A stretch of DNA of 64,000 nucleotides from assembly GCA_959347315.1 (NCBI GenBank), contig OY365814.1, forward strand, positions 27,770,329-27,834,328, read 5' to 3'. The position numbers were made by a program, and so were the translations under genes. Shown in pieces: positions 46,718 through 57,685 of this stretch. The stretch comes from Bimastos eiseni (lineage: Eukaryota; Annelida; Clitellata; Crassiclitellata; Lumbricidae). Numbering within the stretch: the stretch's first letter is position 1; every line of letters starts with the position of its first letter. The notes beneath the pieces are model-generated. The model was not told the DNA's origin. It did not search any database and was given only the letters and a program-made list of their open reading frames with translations.

Positions 46718-48032
46718 GAAGTCGGTTTTCCTCTGGGACGCAATGGCCAGCTGCAGCGGCCTAGGAGGCCTGCCTCACTACGTCCTCACCTTCCTCTGCC
46801 ATATGGAGTCCTACAAGGACCTACTCAAGTGGAACATCTCCGAAGGATCTCACAAGCTGACCCTCACCCTGACGTGGAACTTCCGGCGCAACAAGACGCC
46901 GCAATCTCTGTGGGAGAAGTTACAGCGGGCGATGCACCTCGGTCGCTTCTCGGAGTCCTCGAGGGTCCAGTCGATCCCGTCGAACCTCAGTCGGTTCCTG
47001 GAAGAGTCGAGCGACGAACGCCGCGAGTCTAGGTCCCTAGATGGCGCCACCACCATCGCCGCCTCCGTTGGCAAATGGGTGCCTTTCCGGTGGACGAGCA
47101 AACACCACAATCACCACCACGATCACCACCATCACCACCTGCAACAACGTCATCATCATCATCACCATCATCAGCAGCAACAACATCAGGAGCTTGAACG
47201 GAGCGGTTCTCGTTTCTCCCTGACGTCGGTACCCTCTGGCACTAGCGGGCGGTCCAACAGCCACCGAGGGGGCGGCAGCAGTCAACTGCTGCGCACCCAG
47301 TGCCGACCGCGAATACGCAGCTTCTCCAGCTACCACAACCTCCCTGCTCGCCTGGCCCACGGCGCCGACCGGTCGCCGCTGCACTTCAGTTGGACGGGGG
47401 CCAGCCTCGAGGCGTCATCGACCGAGGCCGTGGAGGACCTGCGCAGCTGTAGCCAAACGGCGACGAGTCCGGGTAGGACGGAGAAGCTGTCTCCATCGTC
47501 GACCATCCGTCACGGGAGCGTCACGAGTCGAAACGCCGTCTGTCGTCACGAATCAGAGCGGACCGAAGAGGACGATGACGATGACTTCACGGAACGATCG
47601 AGCGATGACGCTACAACGACCTCCGCGTCCGTGTCTACATCGCTGCCGTCGGCCGCTGGGGGTAGGAGTCGGTACGAGGCGCTGATGTCGGCGCTGGATG
47701 ATCACCCGCATGAGGAGGCAGGGGGTCAGCAGGGTGGAGGAGGGGATGGTGTGTGGCCGCCTTGGAGCTCCCTGCTCTTCCACGGAAGGTTCCTCAGCCT
47801 AGGCGGTGGGCCGACCGGGAAGACGGAGATCCTGCTCGCCGGCGGTGACTCTGACTATGCGGACGCAGGTGGATCGGATACGACGGATGCGGATTCGGCG
47901 GATGGAGATCAACAGCAGCAGCAGCCTCAGCCTCAGCCTCAGCCTCAGCAACAGACGGTTAATCAGACGGTGATGCGTTGCCTCGACAGCTGCGATAAGA
48001 TACTCTTCCGACACTCGACGACGATCACCTGA
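46718..48032 (+). CDS. Unrecognised protein, probable terminal coding exon
   Basis: The open frame from the ATG at 46743 encodes 429 residues. A splice acceptor TTCTGTTTGCAG ends at 46717, and the same frame is open from there (eight extra residues, KSVFLWDA, before that Met). The true protein therefore probably starts in an upstream exon I could not find. Visible parts: a compact N-terminal segment with hydrophobic and aromatic residues (YVLTFLCHMESY, LLKWNI, LTLTLTWNFRR), a His/Gln tract (about residues 120-150), Ser/Arg-rich low complexity, an acidic stretch (EEDDDDDF), Gly-rich and Gln/Pro repeats, and a C-terminal MRCLDSCDKILF. GC content and codon choice match FoxA and stonin rather than the surrounding repeats, which supports real coding. 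I do not recognise the family. AATAAA words lie near 48566 and 48591. Confidence 0.75.
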
Positions 48033-48980
48033 CGACGGAGAGAAGGAGCAGGAGGAGCAGAAGGAGGAGGAGGAGAGGCTGAGGTTTCATCGATCCCAAT
48101 GCCTGGGCCACTCCCATCCTGCGGAGGTCGCCTCCGCTTGTCAGCACAAGCAACATAATCAAACATGACGATACAATCCTATATATGGCTGTGAAAAAAC
48201 CTTAGATATGACGGTTAAAACTTGAATTTAAACGAAACGATTCTGAACAGATCGAAAGACGAATAGTGTCGACGATGAGATTGTAGTATTGTAGGATCAT
48301 TGACTAAGCACCTATTCCGATCAGATCGAGTTCCAGCTTTTCCAAGGACTGGAACAGCATGGAGACTGGAGAGTTTTAGAATGAAGGACGCTTTTGAATT
48401 AAGTAGGAAAAAGTATTATCGCTTCTGAATTTAGTTGCAGAAAAATTAACATAAATGACCTTTGAAGTTTCTCTTCTTCGCTGAAAATTTTCTCAATATT
48501 AGAATCAGAAAGGAAGGTATTAGACTGAGGATACAATTTCATAGAATCAACGCAAAAATTTCAACAATAAAGAACACACTGCGTGTTGAACAATAAATAT
48601 GAGAGATTGCAATTTGTGTTAGACAGAATTTTACATGCTGGTCGAAGCCATTACATATGCGTGTGCGTATTCGTGCGTGTGTGTTCGTGTGAGTGTATAC
48701 TTGTGTGCTTGTATGTTTGTGTGCTTGAATATTTGTGTGCTTGTATGCCTCTTTGTTTGTTTTTGTGTTCATATGAGTATATATATATATATATGTGTCT
48801 GAGCTTCGATGGTTTGATTTGCGGAAGTTCCAGCATGAATTCAATTGTATTCAACGTCTGAACAGCGCGATGTCTTTTGGTTCCTAATGGAAAATTTAAC
48901 TCTTCTGAATGCATCATGTGTTTCTGACTGTTGCATGAACCTAATCACTATTAAGATTGCCAGAAAGTGCCTGGCTCTGT
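48033..48980 (+). other. Likely 3' UTR and downstream DNA of the 46.7-kb gene
   Basis: AATAAA occurs at about 48566 and 48591. (TGTG)-like DNA lies at 48660-48740. No other gene is seen. Confidence 0.4.
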
Positions 48981-48982
48981 AG

Positions 48983-49433
48983 TAGGGCTATACCGAATAG
49001 GTGATTTTCACTATTCGGCCGATTACGAATAATTGAACTGACTATTCGACCGAATACGAATAGGTCTACCGATTAATTTCAAAAATTCAAATGTGAGCCA
49101 AAACTTCAGTTAAGTTAATTTAATAGATCGCTAAAAGTAAACAGTTAACTGTACCCAATTTTTGAATCAGTAGGCCAGTCTGCATAAACTAGGAATGGAA
49201 CTAATTTAAATAAACTTAAAAATGAGACGTTTGAACTTGCGATTCTGAGGCCCAGTGCTCTAAGGCATTAGAGAGTTATTCCAGTCAACTCGATATAGCA
49301 TCCGCCAATTGTGCAGAAACAGATGTCACGTGACAACTATTCGTTTTCGGTTCGACCGCTACCATGAGGCCGAAAACCGAATAGCTATTTGTCCCACTAT
49401 TCGACTCCGAAGCGAATATTCGGTGCAGCCTTA
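48983..49433. mobile_element. hAT-like MITE with repeated CGAATA motifs
   Basis: The left end TAGGGCTATACCGAATA and the reverse-complemented right end TAAGGCTGCACCGAATA form an inverted repeat of the AGGGCTG type found in hAT elements. Both subterminal zones carry several CGAATA/TATTCG words. The candidate 8-bp flanks CTCTGTAG and CTTTGAGG match at only 5 of 8 positions, so the insertion is old or the ends are off by a few bases. Confidence 0.55.
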
Positions 49434-49590
49434 CTTTGAGGGGCCTTTCGTGTATGACCCTGTTAATGGAAATTGCGGTGGTGCCCTTGGGATTCATTGA
49501 AAATGTAATTGTAACCGAACCTTTTTAAACCGCCGCTCAAAATCACCAAGCGCTCCCGACCCAAGCTGGCGGCTAAGTGGTAAGGTCTTC

Positions 49591-49637
49591 AAGCGCCACC
49601 GAACCTGACCAGAGGAGATCTCTGGTCATTGGCGCTT
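49591..49637. other. Nested perfect inverted repeat (cruciform-capable)
   Basis: Inner arms TGACCAGAG (49606-49614) and CTCTGGTCA (49620-49628) have a 5-base loop. Outer arms AAGCGCCA (49591-49598) and TGGCGCTT (49630-49637) enclose them. Confidence 0.8.
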
Positions 49638-49639
49638 TT

Positions 49640-51290
49640 ATTTGGTGTTGGTTTGTTGACTAAGTCGGGTACATTGTCTGTGTTTACGTCTAGGCTCTAT
49701 AGACCACACCAACTTTCCGACTAATTTGTCAGAATTTCAGTTAGGTCTTCTGTCTTTTCTGTGGGATCACCTGCCTCTGTTATAAGATCAATTGCCATTC
49801 TGTTGTACATTCTACCTCTCATATTAGATCATCTGCCCTTTTAACCCTCTTTTACTTAACTTGGCTTGCGTAAAGTTTGTCACTTTCGGACCCTCAGTTT
49901 GACATCTTTCAACTCTTTTTAGGTATGTTCCCGTCAACCTAGAGAGCTGAAATTTTGCACACATTTCACGCTTGCATGACAATGTAAAGTTTCAAATTTT
50001 GACGGATATAACTGAAAATTTGATAAAAACATCACTGACAAACTGACAGAAAACATAGCAAAAATATTATCATCTTTAATTTAACTTGGCTCGCGTAAAG
50101 TTTGTGACAGTCTTTTTCAGGTATGTTACCGCACTTATTCAATTCCTTCACCACTTGCTGACAATCACTCACCAGCTGCTGCATCAGGCTCTTCTATCCC
50201 TCACCCCTCGGGCTTTCCACTCAAAACAAAGCTCTCATTTGTTAAAGAACTCTTTTCCCAATACACCTAATCATCCACCTCTGGCCTAGACGACACCCGC
50301 CTTAACAGCCACTCTGCCTCCTGTGACCCTATGATAATAGCTGGACTAGGGCTCCTTCGGTGTTCGGACTACCATTCGGAAAACCCCTATGACTTGACAC
50401 AGCGCTCTCGAATCAGCTGGGTATTGAGTGGCGCTTTAGAACTTTGGAGATTACGATTACGATAATTGCAATCCTCTTGTATCTTAAGACTGAAGAAAGA
50501 ACTCGTGCAATCGTTGGTGCGAGCTGTTGTGATGTTTTGAGATTTGGTGGTGAGTTTCCACAAGACATATGTCTCGCCAGTAGATGCATTATTTCTTGCA
50601 AGAACCGATGCATGGAATGCACATACGGTCTCATAATTGTTCTGCATCGAGGCCAAGCTAAAACGAAAACGTTTTTGATGATCTTTGCAAATGAAAAGAC
50701 TGCACCAAATGACAAGCGTGACCTGACGCAGCTGATATAGTATCAGGAAGCTATTTGAATTGTTTACATATGAGTGGCCATGAGTAACACCATACAGCCC
50801 TAACAGAAACCCTGGAACCAACTTTAACAGACAAGTACTCGTACACGGCTGACGGTCGTTGACCTGACTAGAAGTTCAGCAGTTCAGGTTCTCATTGCAA
50901 ATAGAGCTAACATGGTCTTCCACGGGCAGCTAAATGCACAGTTCGATTTGCTTTTGATGGATCATGGATGATAAGTTTTATTAATAACCTTTGTTAATAA
51001 CTAAGGTTAACATAAAGGTTAAGAAACGTACTTTGAATCGTTTCCTGAAAACTGTAGCCTCTTCTGTCTTTGTCAGGATCGACCGCACTTTGTAGATCTA
51101 AACATACCCACATCTTTCAAAAAAGATGCATTAATTTGACCTTAATTCGCACACTTTGCGATAACGCTGAGAAACGTGATTAGGCATACGGTTAGGTTAT
51201 GGCAGTGTTTTATAGAAAAGATTTTCCAAACGTCTAGTGACTCTAGTCCGTGCCAAATAGGAATTATATGTTTGGAAGATGATAACTGAG
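49640..51290. other. Intergenic with family C copy at 50360-50445
   Basis: A direct repeat of TTAACTTGGCT-GCGTAAAGTTTGT occurs at about 49857 and 50080, each followed by a TTTTTCAGGTATGTT-like word. CAGCGCTCTCGAATCAGCTG and GAGTGGCGCTTTAGAACTTT mark family C. No gene. Confidence 0.45.
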
Positions 51291-51294
51291 CTTT

Positions 51295-52061
51295 CTTACA
51301 GATGAACATACGTGTTATTTATAACAGGTAAGCATATTTGGGAGTAAATTTTGACAGACTGGCAGAGTGCGGAGTAAGTTCTAGCAGAAGAATATGGTAG
51401 GGATAAATTCTAACAGATGAATATAATTATTATGGAGCAAATTTTAACGAATGGACATTGTACGAAGTAAATACTAAGAGATGAAGATAGTTAGGGTCCA
51501 AAAGTAAATTCTATCAACTGAGAATGGACGGGAGCAAATGCCAGCATATATGATTATTGTAGGGAGTAAATTCCATAAGATGAGCAGAGTATAGAGTAAA
51601 ATCAAACTGAGGAGCATAGTATGCAGTAAATTCCAATAGATGAATAAATATATTGATGAGTAAATTCTATCAAATGAACATGATATGGAGTAAATTCTAA
51701 CAGCCGAAAAAGTATGAGGTGATTTCAAGCATCCGAGCATAGTATAGAGAGTAAATTCTAATAGGGGCTTACATGAGCGTATAGCATGGAGTACATTCTA
51801 AGAAATAAGCATAGTTAGGGAGTTAATTATAACAATTGTGAGTAGTAGGGAGTAATTCTCACAGATAAACATACTAGTGCGTAAATTCTAACTGGTGAGC
51901 GTAGTATGGAGCACACTCCAGCAGAAGAGTATTATAGTGCAGAGCAAACTCCATCGACGGAGCATATCTGTAGTATGGAGTAAATTCTCGCAGTTGAACG
52001 TGTTAGTGGTTAATTCTAGCAGGTGAACATAGCATACGCAGTAAATTCGTTCATCCATTCA
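51295..52061 (+). repeat. ~30-bp minisatellite, left part
   Basis: Degenerate units resembling GGAGTAAATTCTAACAGATG plus AGCATAGTAT. The array resumes at 52733. Confidence 0.85.
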
Positions 52062-52732
52062 CATCATATTATTATCTTCGTTTATTAAATAAGATGACAG
52101 TCCGCAGCAAATAACATTCATGTACAAAGAACAGAAGCAAAATTGAAAGTTATCCAATAGAAGTAAGGGATGAAGGCATACTTTGGCTATTACGCCATTT
52201 AAAAGGCGCCCCTTCAAGAAAAGTAATCAGAGGACCTCTCCAAGCTCCAGCACGACTTAAAAGAACAAAAATAAGGTGAGAGGAGAACATAAGAGGGAAG
52301 GTCATGGGAAAGAGGCGAAACTCAACAGGGTGGTCATTTCAGGTCGACGGTCCCACCATCATGAAAGCGCGGTTCTGTCTATACCGGAGATGCGGACTAC
52401 GGACAAAACAGAAATAGTTAAGACTACATAGCACATATCACTAATGACAGAGCGATAGATCTCGCAGAAAAGGCAGACATGAAGCCCAGCTAGCAGGGCT
52501 AGACTAAAGCAGCCAGCCAGATGTCCAATAGGCAATCCGTTGCTCATAATTTTTTTATATAGTGTAACCATTGGAGAATGACGCTCATGTATCCAGAGAT
52601 ATGGCCAACTTTGGGTATTCGTCCGATGAGGTGGGTAGCAGAACGCACGGTCCGATCCAAGCTCCTCAGTCGACTAGTCGGGAAGCCAGCGCAGAGCGAT
52701 CAACACCAGTCAAGCCTAGTTGTTCTAACAGA
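52062..52732 (-). mobile_element. Insertion carrying a family A end inside the minisatellite
   Basis: About 670 bases unlike the flanking array. It includes AAAAGGCGCCCCTTCAAGAA and CCAGCACGACTT (about 52210-52255), which match the family A copies at 33005 and 23626, and a second TTTTTTATATAGTGTAAC near 52550. The array simply continues on the right side, so this looks like one or two retroelement insertions. Exact ends and target duplication were not resolved. Confidence 0.5.
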
Positions 52733-52905
52733 AGAGAATAGCATGGAGTAAATTCTAACACCTGAGCATAGTAGAAAAGCAAATTATATCAGATGAGCAT
52801 TGTATGAAAGAAATTCCGACAGAAGACCATGTGTAGAGTAAATTCTAACAGATGAGCATAGTGTGGAGTAAATTCTAACCGATGAGCAGAGTAGAGAGTG
52901 AATGC
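52733..52905 (+). repeat. ~30-bp minisatellite, right part
   Basis: Same unit as at 51295-52061. Confidence 0.85.
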
Positions 52906-53300
52906 AAGTTCTTGACGTTTAAGTTTAATGAAACAACGCTAAGAAATCGATTGAAGATTTCACCTCAAAACCTACTCCAGTAAAAATATTTTTTTTATCA
53001 GAAGTTCAAGTGAGAGCTAAGAAACTTCAATCGATAGTTTAATATAAAAAGTAATTATATCCTCAATAATCATCGCTCAAGTTTTTCCCTCGGTTCTATT
53101 TGCATGATCCTACTTGCATACGCTCTATACTCAAAATTGACCTCTTTCGAACTAGTCTGGCCAACAAAAATGACCAATTAATTGTGATTATCAGCTAGCC
53201 TCAATCTCACCAGTAAATAATTCAAAATGTATTGTTTTTCTTTATTCTCTGACTGTCTTCGTTGGGTCTATTGGACTCGGGTCAATTGAATAGCGTGGCG

Positions 53301-53773
53301 TCGGGCTGACAAACAGTCGAGCTGCCGCTAACGAGTAATTTTTAAGTCGAGTAATCGGTCGAGTAGCTTAGCGAGTACTAGAGCACTCGTTAATACCGAA
53401 AAACTGCATGGCTTCTACTATAGACTATAGATAGACTAAGTAGACCATAGCATAAGTTCTAACTAAAGCTCTGGCGCACCAATAAAGTAAAAACTCCAAT
53501 GTAAGTACTAACAAGCTCCTGAGCAGCCAAAGAAACAGAAAATTACAACTTAAAGTCAAGTTTTGCATTAAATTTGAACAACTGCTTACTAATGCCCAGT
53601 GATGCTCAATGCTCAGTGCTCAGTGACTGCACAGTGCTCACTGTAATTTGGAGAACTGGAACCGGAAATTATAATTTTCCGATCGTAATTGGAAGCATGC
53701 AAGTACTTGAGTACAAAAAATTACTCGAGTCACTTTTGTATTCACGAGTATTCGGGTACTCGCGACAGCCCTA
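53301..53773. mobile_element. hAT-like MITE with repeated CGAGTA motifs
   Basis: The right end reverse complemented reads TAGGGCTGTCGCGAGTA and the left end reads TCGGGCTGAC. Both subterminal regions carry TCGAGTAAT and CGAGTA words, parallel to the CGAATA words of the element at 48983. No clear target duplication was found, so the left boundary is uncertain. Confidence 0.4.
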
Positions 53774-56477
53774 ACAGACAGTAACCAACTAATGCACTGG
53801 GATCTAAATACCGGAACCAATAAGTATAGTTCACTCTCCGGATTAATGCAACGTAGTTCACTAGGCAAACATTGCATCGAATAATAGATTAATGTGTTGC
53901 GGATTGAATACAAACGGCATGGGTTAACGAAACACAGATGACTGTATTATTGAGAAATCACAGCTAATTCAGAAGCTTTCTGCTGGGTTAGCGAAAATTG
54001 GTGACAACGCACGGGTTAGCGTAGAATTTAGTTCTTGGCGTAGGATTCATCGTCATTCGAAGTGAGCTGATTAGTATTATGATGGGGATGAGTGAAGCGT
54101 GAGTGACTTTTCCTCCAGGTATTCGAGTTGTCCTGGTTTCGTTGAGCAGCAAATATTTAGACCGATTTTGGATAATTAGTCAGACAGGCAGAAGGACAGA
54201 GACAGAGACTAAGACAGTCAGACAGACGAACAGAGACAGAGACAGTGAGGGGGAGAGAGACGAAGTTTAGAAGACCAGCTATGCTTGCATATGGATTAAA
54301 AAGCGTGTATACATAATACAACTGTTTCATGCATCATAGTCTAAAATTAAACGAAAGTTTGAAACTTGAAGAGGATTGACAATACCACGCAATGTTTTAA
54401 TAAACTTTATTTGGCGCTGACCAGAACTTGCAACACTCATTCGTCGAGATGACGCAGAAGGCGAATCAAAAATAGCAGAAATAGAGGAGTCTCGTGTCGT
54501 GCATGCCATTTTGATCACAGATCCATACAGCTCATCATTTACTGGGATATGTTGACTATTTACCTTCTTACGATAAAAAGACAGTGGTTTTCAGTTGATG
54601 GTGTAATTAATGCTCAAGTTAGAACATATCGAGCCCATTGCTTCTTAATTTGCAGGTCGTCGTGGTTCTAGGATATGTTAATTTCGACCAATCGAATGGT
54701 CGGATGACATTTGTTGCGGTTGCATAGACTAACATGAAGGAAGATTAATGCCGTTTATTCTACTCTTTCTATCTGTCTTCTCAGCTCTACTGCGCATGCT
54801 CTCTCTCTCTTTCTCCCTCCCTCTCTATCTCTTTCTGTCAATGTATGTCTCCCTCTTGCCGCGTATGCCCCGCTCTTACTAACTCTCTCCTATCTCTCTT
54901 TCTTTGTATTACTGCCACTGCCGCTTTCTCATAGGCTCTCTGTCTGTCTGTTTGTCTGTCTCTCCCTCTCTCTCTCTCTCCCTCTCAGTCACTCATTTTC
55001 TCCAGCTGTATCCATCTCTATAGTTTATCATAAATTCACAAAATACAGTGCAACGTAATTCAATATTGAATATCGTAACGTTACAAAGCGATTACATTAC
55101 ACCGTCTGAAGAAAACTTCTCTAAGAAACATGTTCTCCTTAGATATTATTCTGCCACAATCGCATATGACGAAATTCACAGTAAAATCACAGACAAACTT
55201 GCAATAATCGACACAAGCGATTAACATGGGTCACCGTAAAGAGTATGCACACACCGGACGTCTTTGCAATCGAACAACCACGAGTTCTCTTGTATAGTTA
55301 ATCCGACACCAGGCAGTTTCACGGCCTCACCTGTTGCAATGCCAAGTAATTGCACAGAAGCCCAACAGGGACTGACCGAAATCAACCATTACTTAACACA
55401 CATAGACGCATTTTATATACTACTTCTCTTTCCTCTGTTCACCGCTTATGGGCTTTCCTCTTCCCTCGGCTCCCCAACCCTGATATCACCTCTGTATCGC
55501 TTACTCGATAAGATGTGTTTTACAAGTTAAAAAATACAATATAATACAAGCTTGCTTCAAGATTTAGGCTCTATTCGACCCTCTTAGCGAACCCTCAGCT
55601 ATGAACAGCACACGGACGGCACCATCTCCCTCTTTACTCCCATTCTCACTCATCCACCCCTCAATTTTCTTTTAAAAACTAATCATCGTATGGTCTTCTT
55701 GCAGATCCACCAGTCAATTTGAAAGCCAATGCATTTTGTTAGGAATTGCATACTTTGCTGGAGCCTGTATACATAAAGCACAAACCAAGATATAATAATG
55801 TAAATGCTTCGTGCTTTTCTAAAGCGATCGTATATCATTAATGCCTAAACCCTGCTCATTTATCAGTGAGAGTCTGATCGGGTGAGATTCTTCACCATCG
55901 ATCGCCAGTTTGAACGGACGCCATGTCGTCTTATGTCTCCGTGCAAGGACCGTACTAACCGAGTCTAACTCGAGCTTTAAATCCATCAACTGGAGGTTCC
56001 CGTGCTCTCTGTTGCAGCGGCAAGCGAGACCTGGCTCAAGCTCTGACCACTGTAGCAAACCGAGCCACCAAGTGAATTACGCTCAATCAATTATATAAAA
56101 CTGTTGTGCTGAAGAGTATTGCATATAATTGCAATTAAAAATAAAATAAATAATACTAAACTCAGTACTTCCCTCATCTGATCACAATGGTCGCCAGTAG
56201 TAGCGCACAATTTGAAGTTTATCTCACCTTGACAGATTGTACCCAATTGCTCTTAGTTGAGGGTTCTACCCCAGGTATAATATAGTATAATCGCAGTAGA
56301 CGACGCCCAAAAGCGAAAACACCTTGTAGGTAATTATACAGAAGACAACATTTAAGAAGAGTGAAACGCAGCGCCGTAAACAAACGTATCAACATGACAG
56401 TATTAATGGCAAAGACGAAAACTGTTCCGAAAACCACTGACAGCTCTTGGGCATTAGGTAATTCGTTAATTAGTTAA
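53774..56477. other. Intergenic and stonin downstream DNA, no further gene seen
   Basis: CTCTC-rich tracts lie at 54790-54990. TTTATT at about 54410, read as AATAAA on the minus strand, is the nearest consensus I noticed for a stonin poly(A) signal. That would be a long 3' UTR, so a non-consensus signal is more likely. Confidence 0.4.
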
Positions 56478-56911
56478 TTAGTTGTTGTCCGAGGAAGCGG
56501 CATTTTCAAACTCGTCAAAGTCTGAGTCGTTGATAAGCAAGGATTCGCCGTCATCATCATCATCATCGTCGTCATCATCATCATCTGGGGAAAGGGGTCC
56601 CCTGCCTTCGCCTCTCCGGTTCCTCCGATGCTTCGAGCCGCCTGGGCCGTTGGTCCTGACGACTGTGTCGCTGAAGAAGGCCAGTTCGACGTTGTACTCG
56701 TAGCGCGTCGACTTCTGCACAGTTCGGTCGGCAGGTGGTGTCGTTGCGCCCCCTTTCGAGTGCTGGATGGACACGGAGCGCACCTGTGTCCTTGAGACGG
56801 AAGTGTTCGGCATGTAGAACTGGACATGCGCAGTGCGGTTACGATAGTCGGCGATGACGTCGTGTGGTCCCAGATCGAGATGTAGAACGAACGTGTGAGG
56901 TCTGTAAATAT
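56478..56911 (-). CDS. STON: Stonin, last coding exon (C-terminal part of the mu-homology domain)
   Basis: Read downward from 56911. The acceptor GTTGCTTTAG ends at 56912, and the exon supplies two bases completing an Asp codon, then IYRPHTFVLHLDLG, AHVQFYMPNTSVSRTQVRSV and STRYEYNVELAF. These are the closing strands of the stonin mu-homology domain. With the upstream exon it reads LPEREE-D-IYRPH, and the spacing matches that of vertebrate stonins at this point as I recall it, which is why I prefer this junction over the nearby AG at about 56902. After the domain comes a ~65-residue tail with a basic patch (KHRRNRRGEGRG), twelve consecutive Asp and DSDFDEFENAASSDNN, longer than I expect for the family. 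Total product: 846 residues. Confidence 0.88.
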
Positions 56912-57395
56912 CTAAAGCAACAGTAGAACAGAACAATGAAAAATGCCTGCTATGGTATGGCCTCGTATAAGCTAGACCACAATTCATTCGGTTAGACTAT
57001 TCTATGAGAAACTGGAATAAACTAGATTGCCGAAGGTGCCCTAAGCAGAATTAGGTAGGTGCGGTTCAGCACGTCCCAGAAAATGATTTGCAAAATTAAA
57101 TATTACATGATGCATTTTTGGCATGCAAGCAATCAATTACGCTTATATGATTTTTATAGTGTTGGTCCTCGTTATAACCAACATATATGTCAAAGATTGT
57201 CTTTTAGGGAAGATTCCGGGGGTCAGAAAAAAACATATTAGGTGGGCTAGAGTTGACCCACTGATCACTTCTGCACTATCGCATCAGTCAACCTGTCAGT
57301 CAGTCTATCGGTCAGTCAGTCAGTCAGTCGGTCGGTCAGTAACTCAGTCAGTCAGCCAGCCAGTTAACCAACCAACTAATCAATCAATCAATCAA

Positions 57396-57545
57396 TTGTT
57401 TGTGCGGCATGGTGGCTGTTCGGTTAAAGTGGTTGGCCAGTAACCCTCCGTGTGCGCTGATAGATCTGGTTCAACCGTCATCTCCTTGAGCAAGTCCTGC
57501 GCACAACTGCAATTGCGCCGTCGAAGTGTGTGCACTTCTGAACAA
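57396..57545 (+). mobile_element. tRNA-derived SINE-like sequence
   Basis: GCGGCATGGTGGCTGTTCGG resembles a tRNA-type A-box region and GGTTCAACCGTC, about 55 bases later, a B box. CTCCTTGAGCAAGTCC follows, similar to the body of many animal SINEs. No intact tRNA cloverleaf can be formed, so this is not a functional tRNA gene. Confidence 0.45.
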
Positions 57546-57579
57546 AAGATGTTGGAAGAAGGGTGATATCAAATTTCAA

Positions 57580-57660
57580 GAATTTCAATTTGAATCAATC
57601 AATCTATCAATCAATGAAACTCAATATGGCGCCCCTTTGACATATCTATCAGAGGCGCAA
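57580..57660 (-). repeat. Family A retroelement end with (AATC)n tail, copy 6
   Basis: AATCAATCAATC leads into CTCAATATGGCGCCCCTTTG and ATCTATCAGAGGCGC. On the minus strand this is GGCGCCATATTGAG followed by a tandem tail, in the same orientation as stonin and ending only about 25 bases from its splice donor. Confidence 0.6.
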
Positions 57661-57685
57661 TACATTGTAGGGTGCGTCGTCGAAC

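Larger units (their letters stand above)
56912..57685 (-). other. Stonin intron (774 bp) with SINE-like insertions
   Basis: The donor GGTTCG follows GAGGAAG| at 57686 and the acceptor ends TTTAG at 56912. The phase is 1 at both sides. The intron carries (CAGT)n and (AATC)n tracts, a tRNA-like SINE head near 57400-57540 and a family A retroelement end at about 57618-57660. Confidence 0.75.

Noticed and set aside
57396..57480. A tRNA gene
   Set aside because: Only box-like words are present. The acceptor and anticodon stems do not pair, so it is SINE-like at best.
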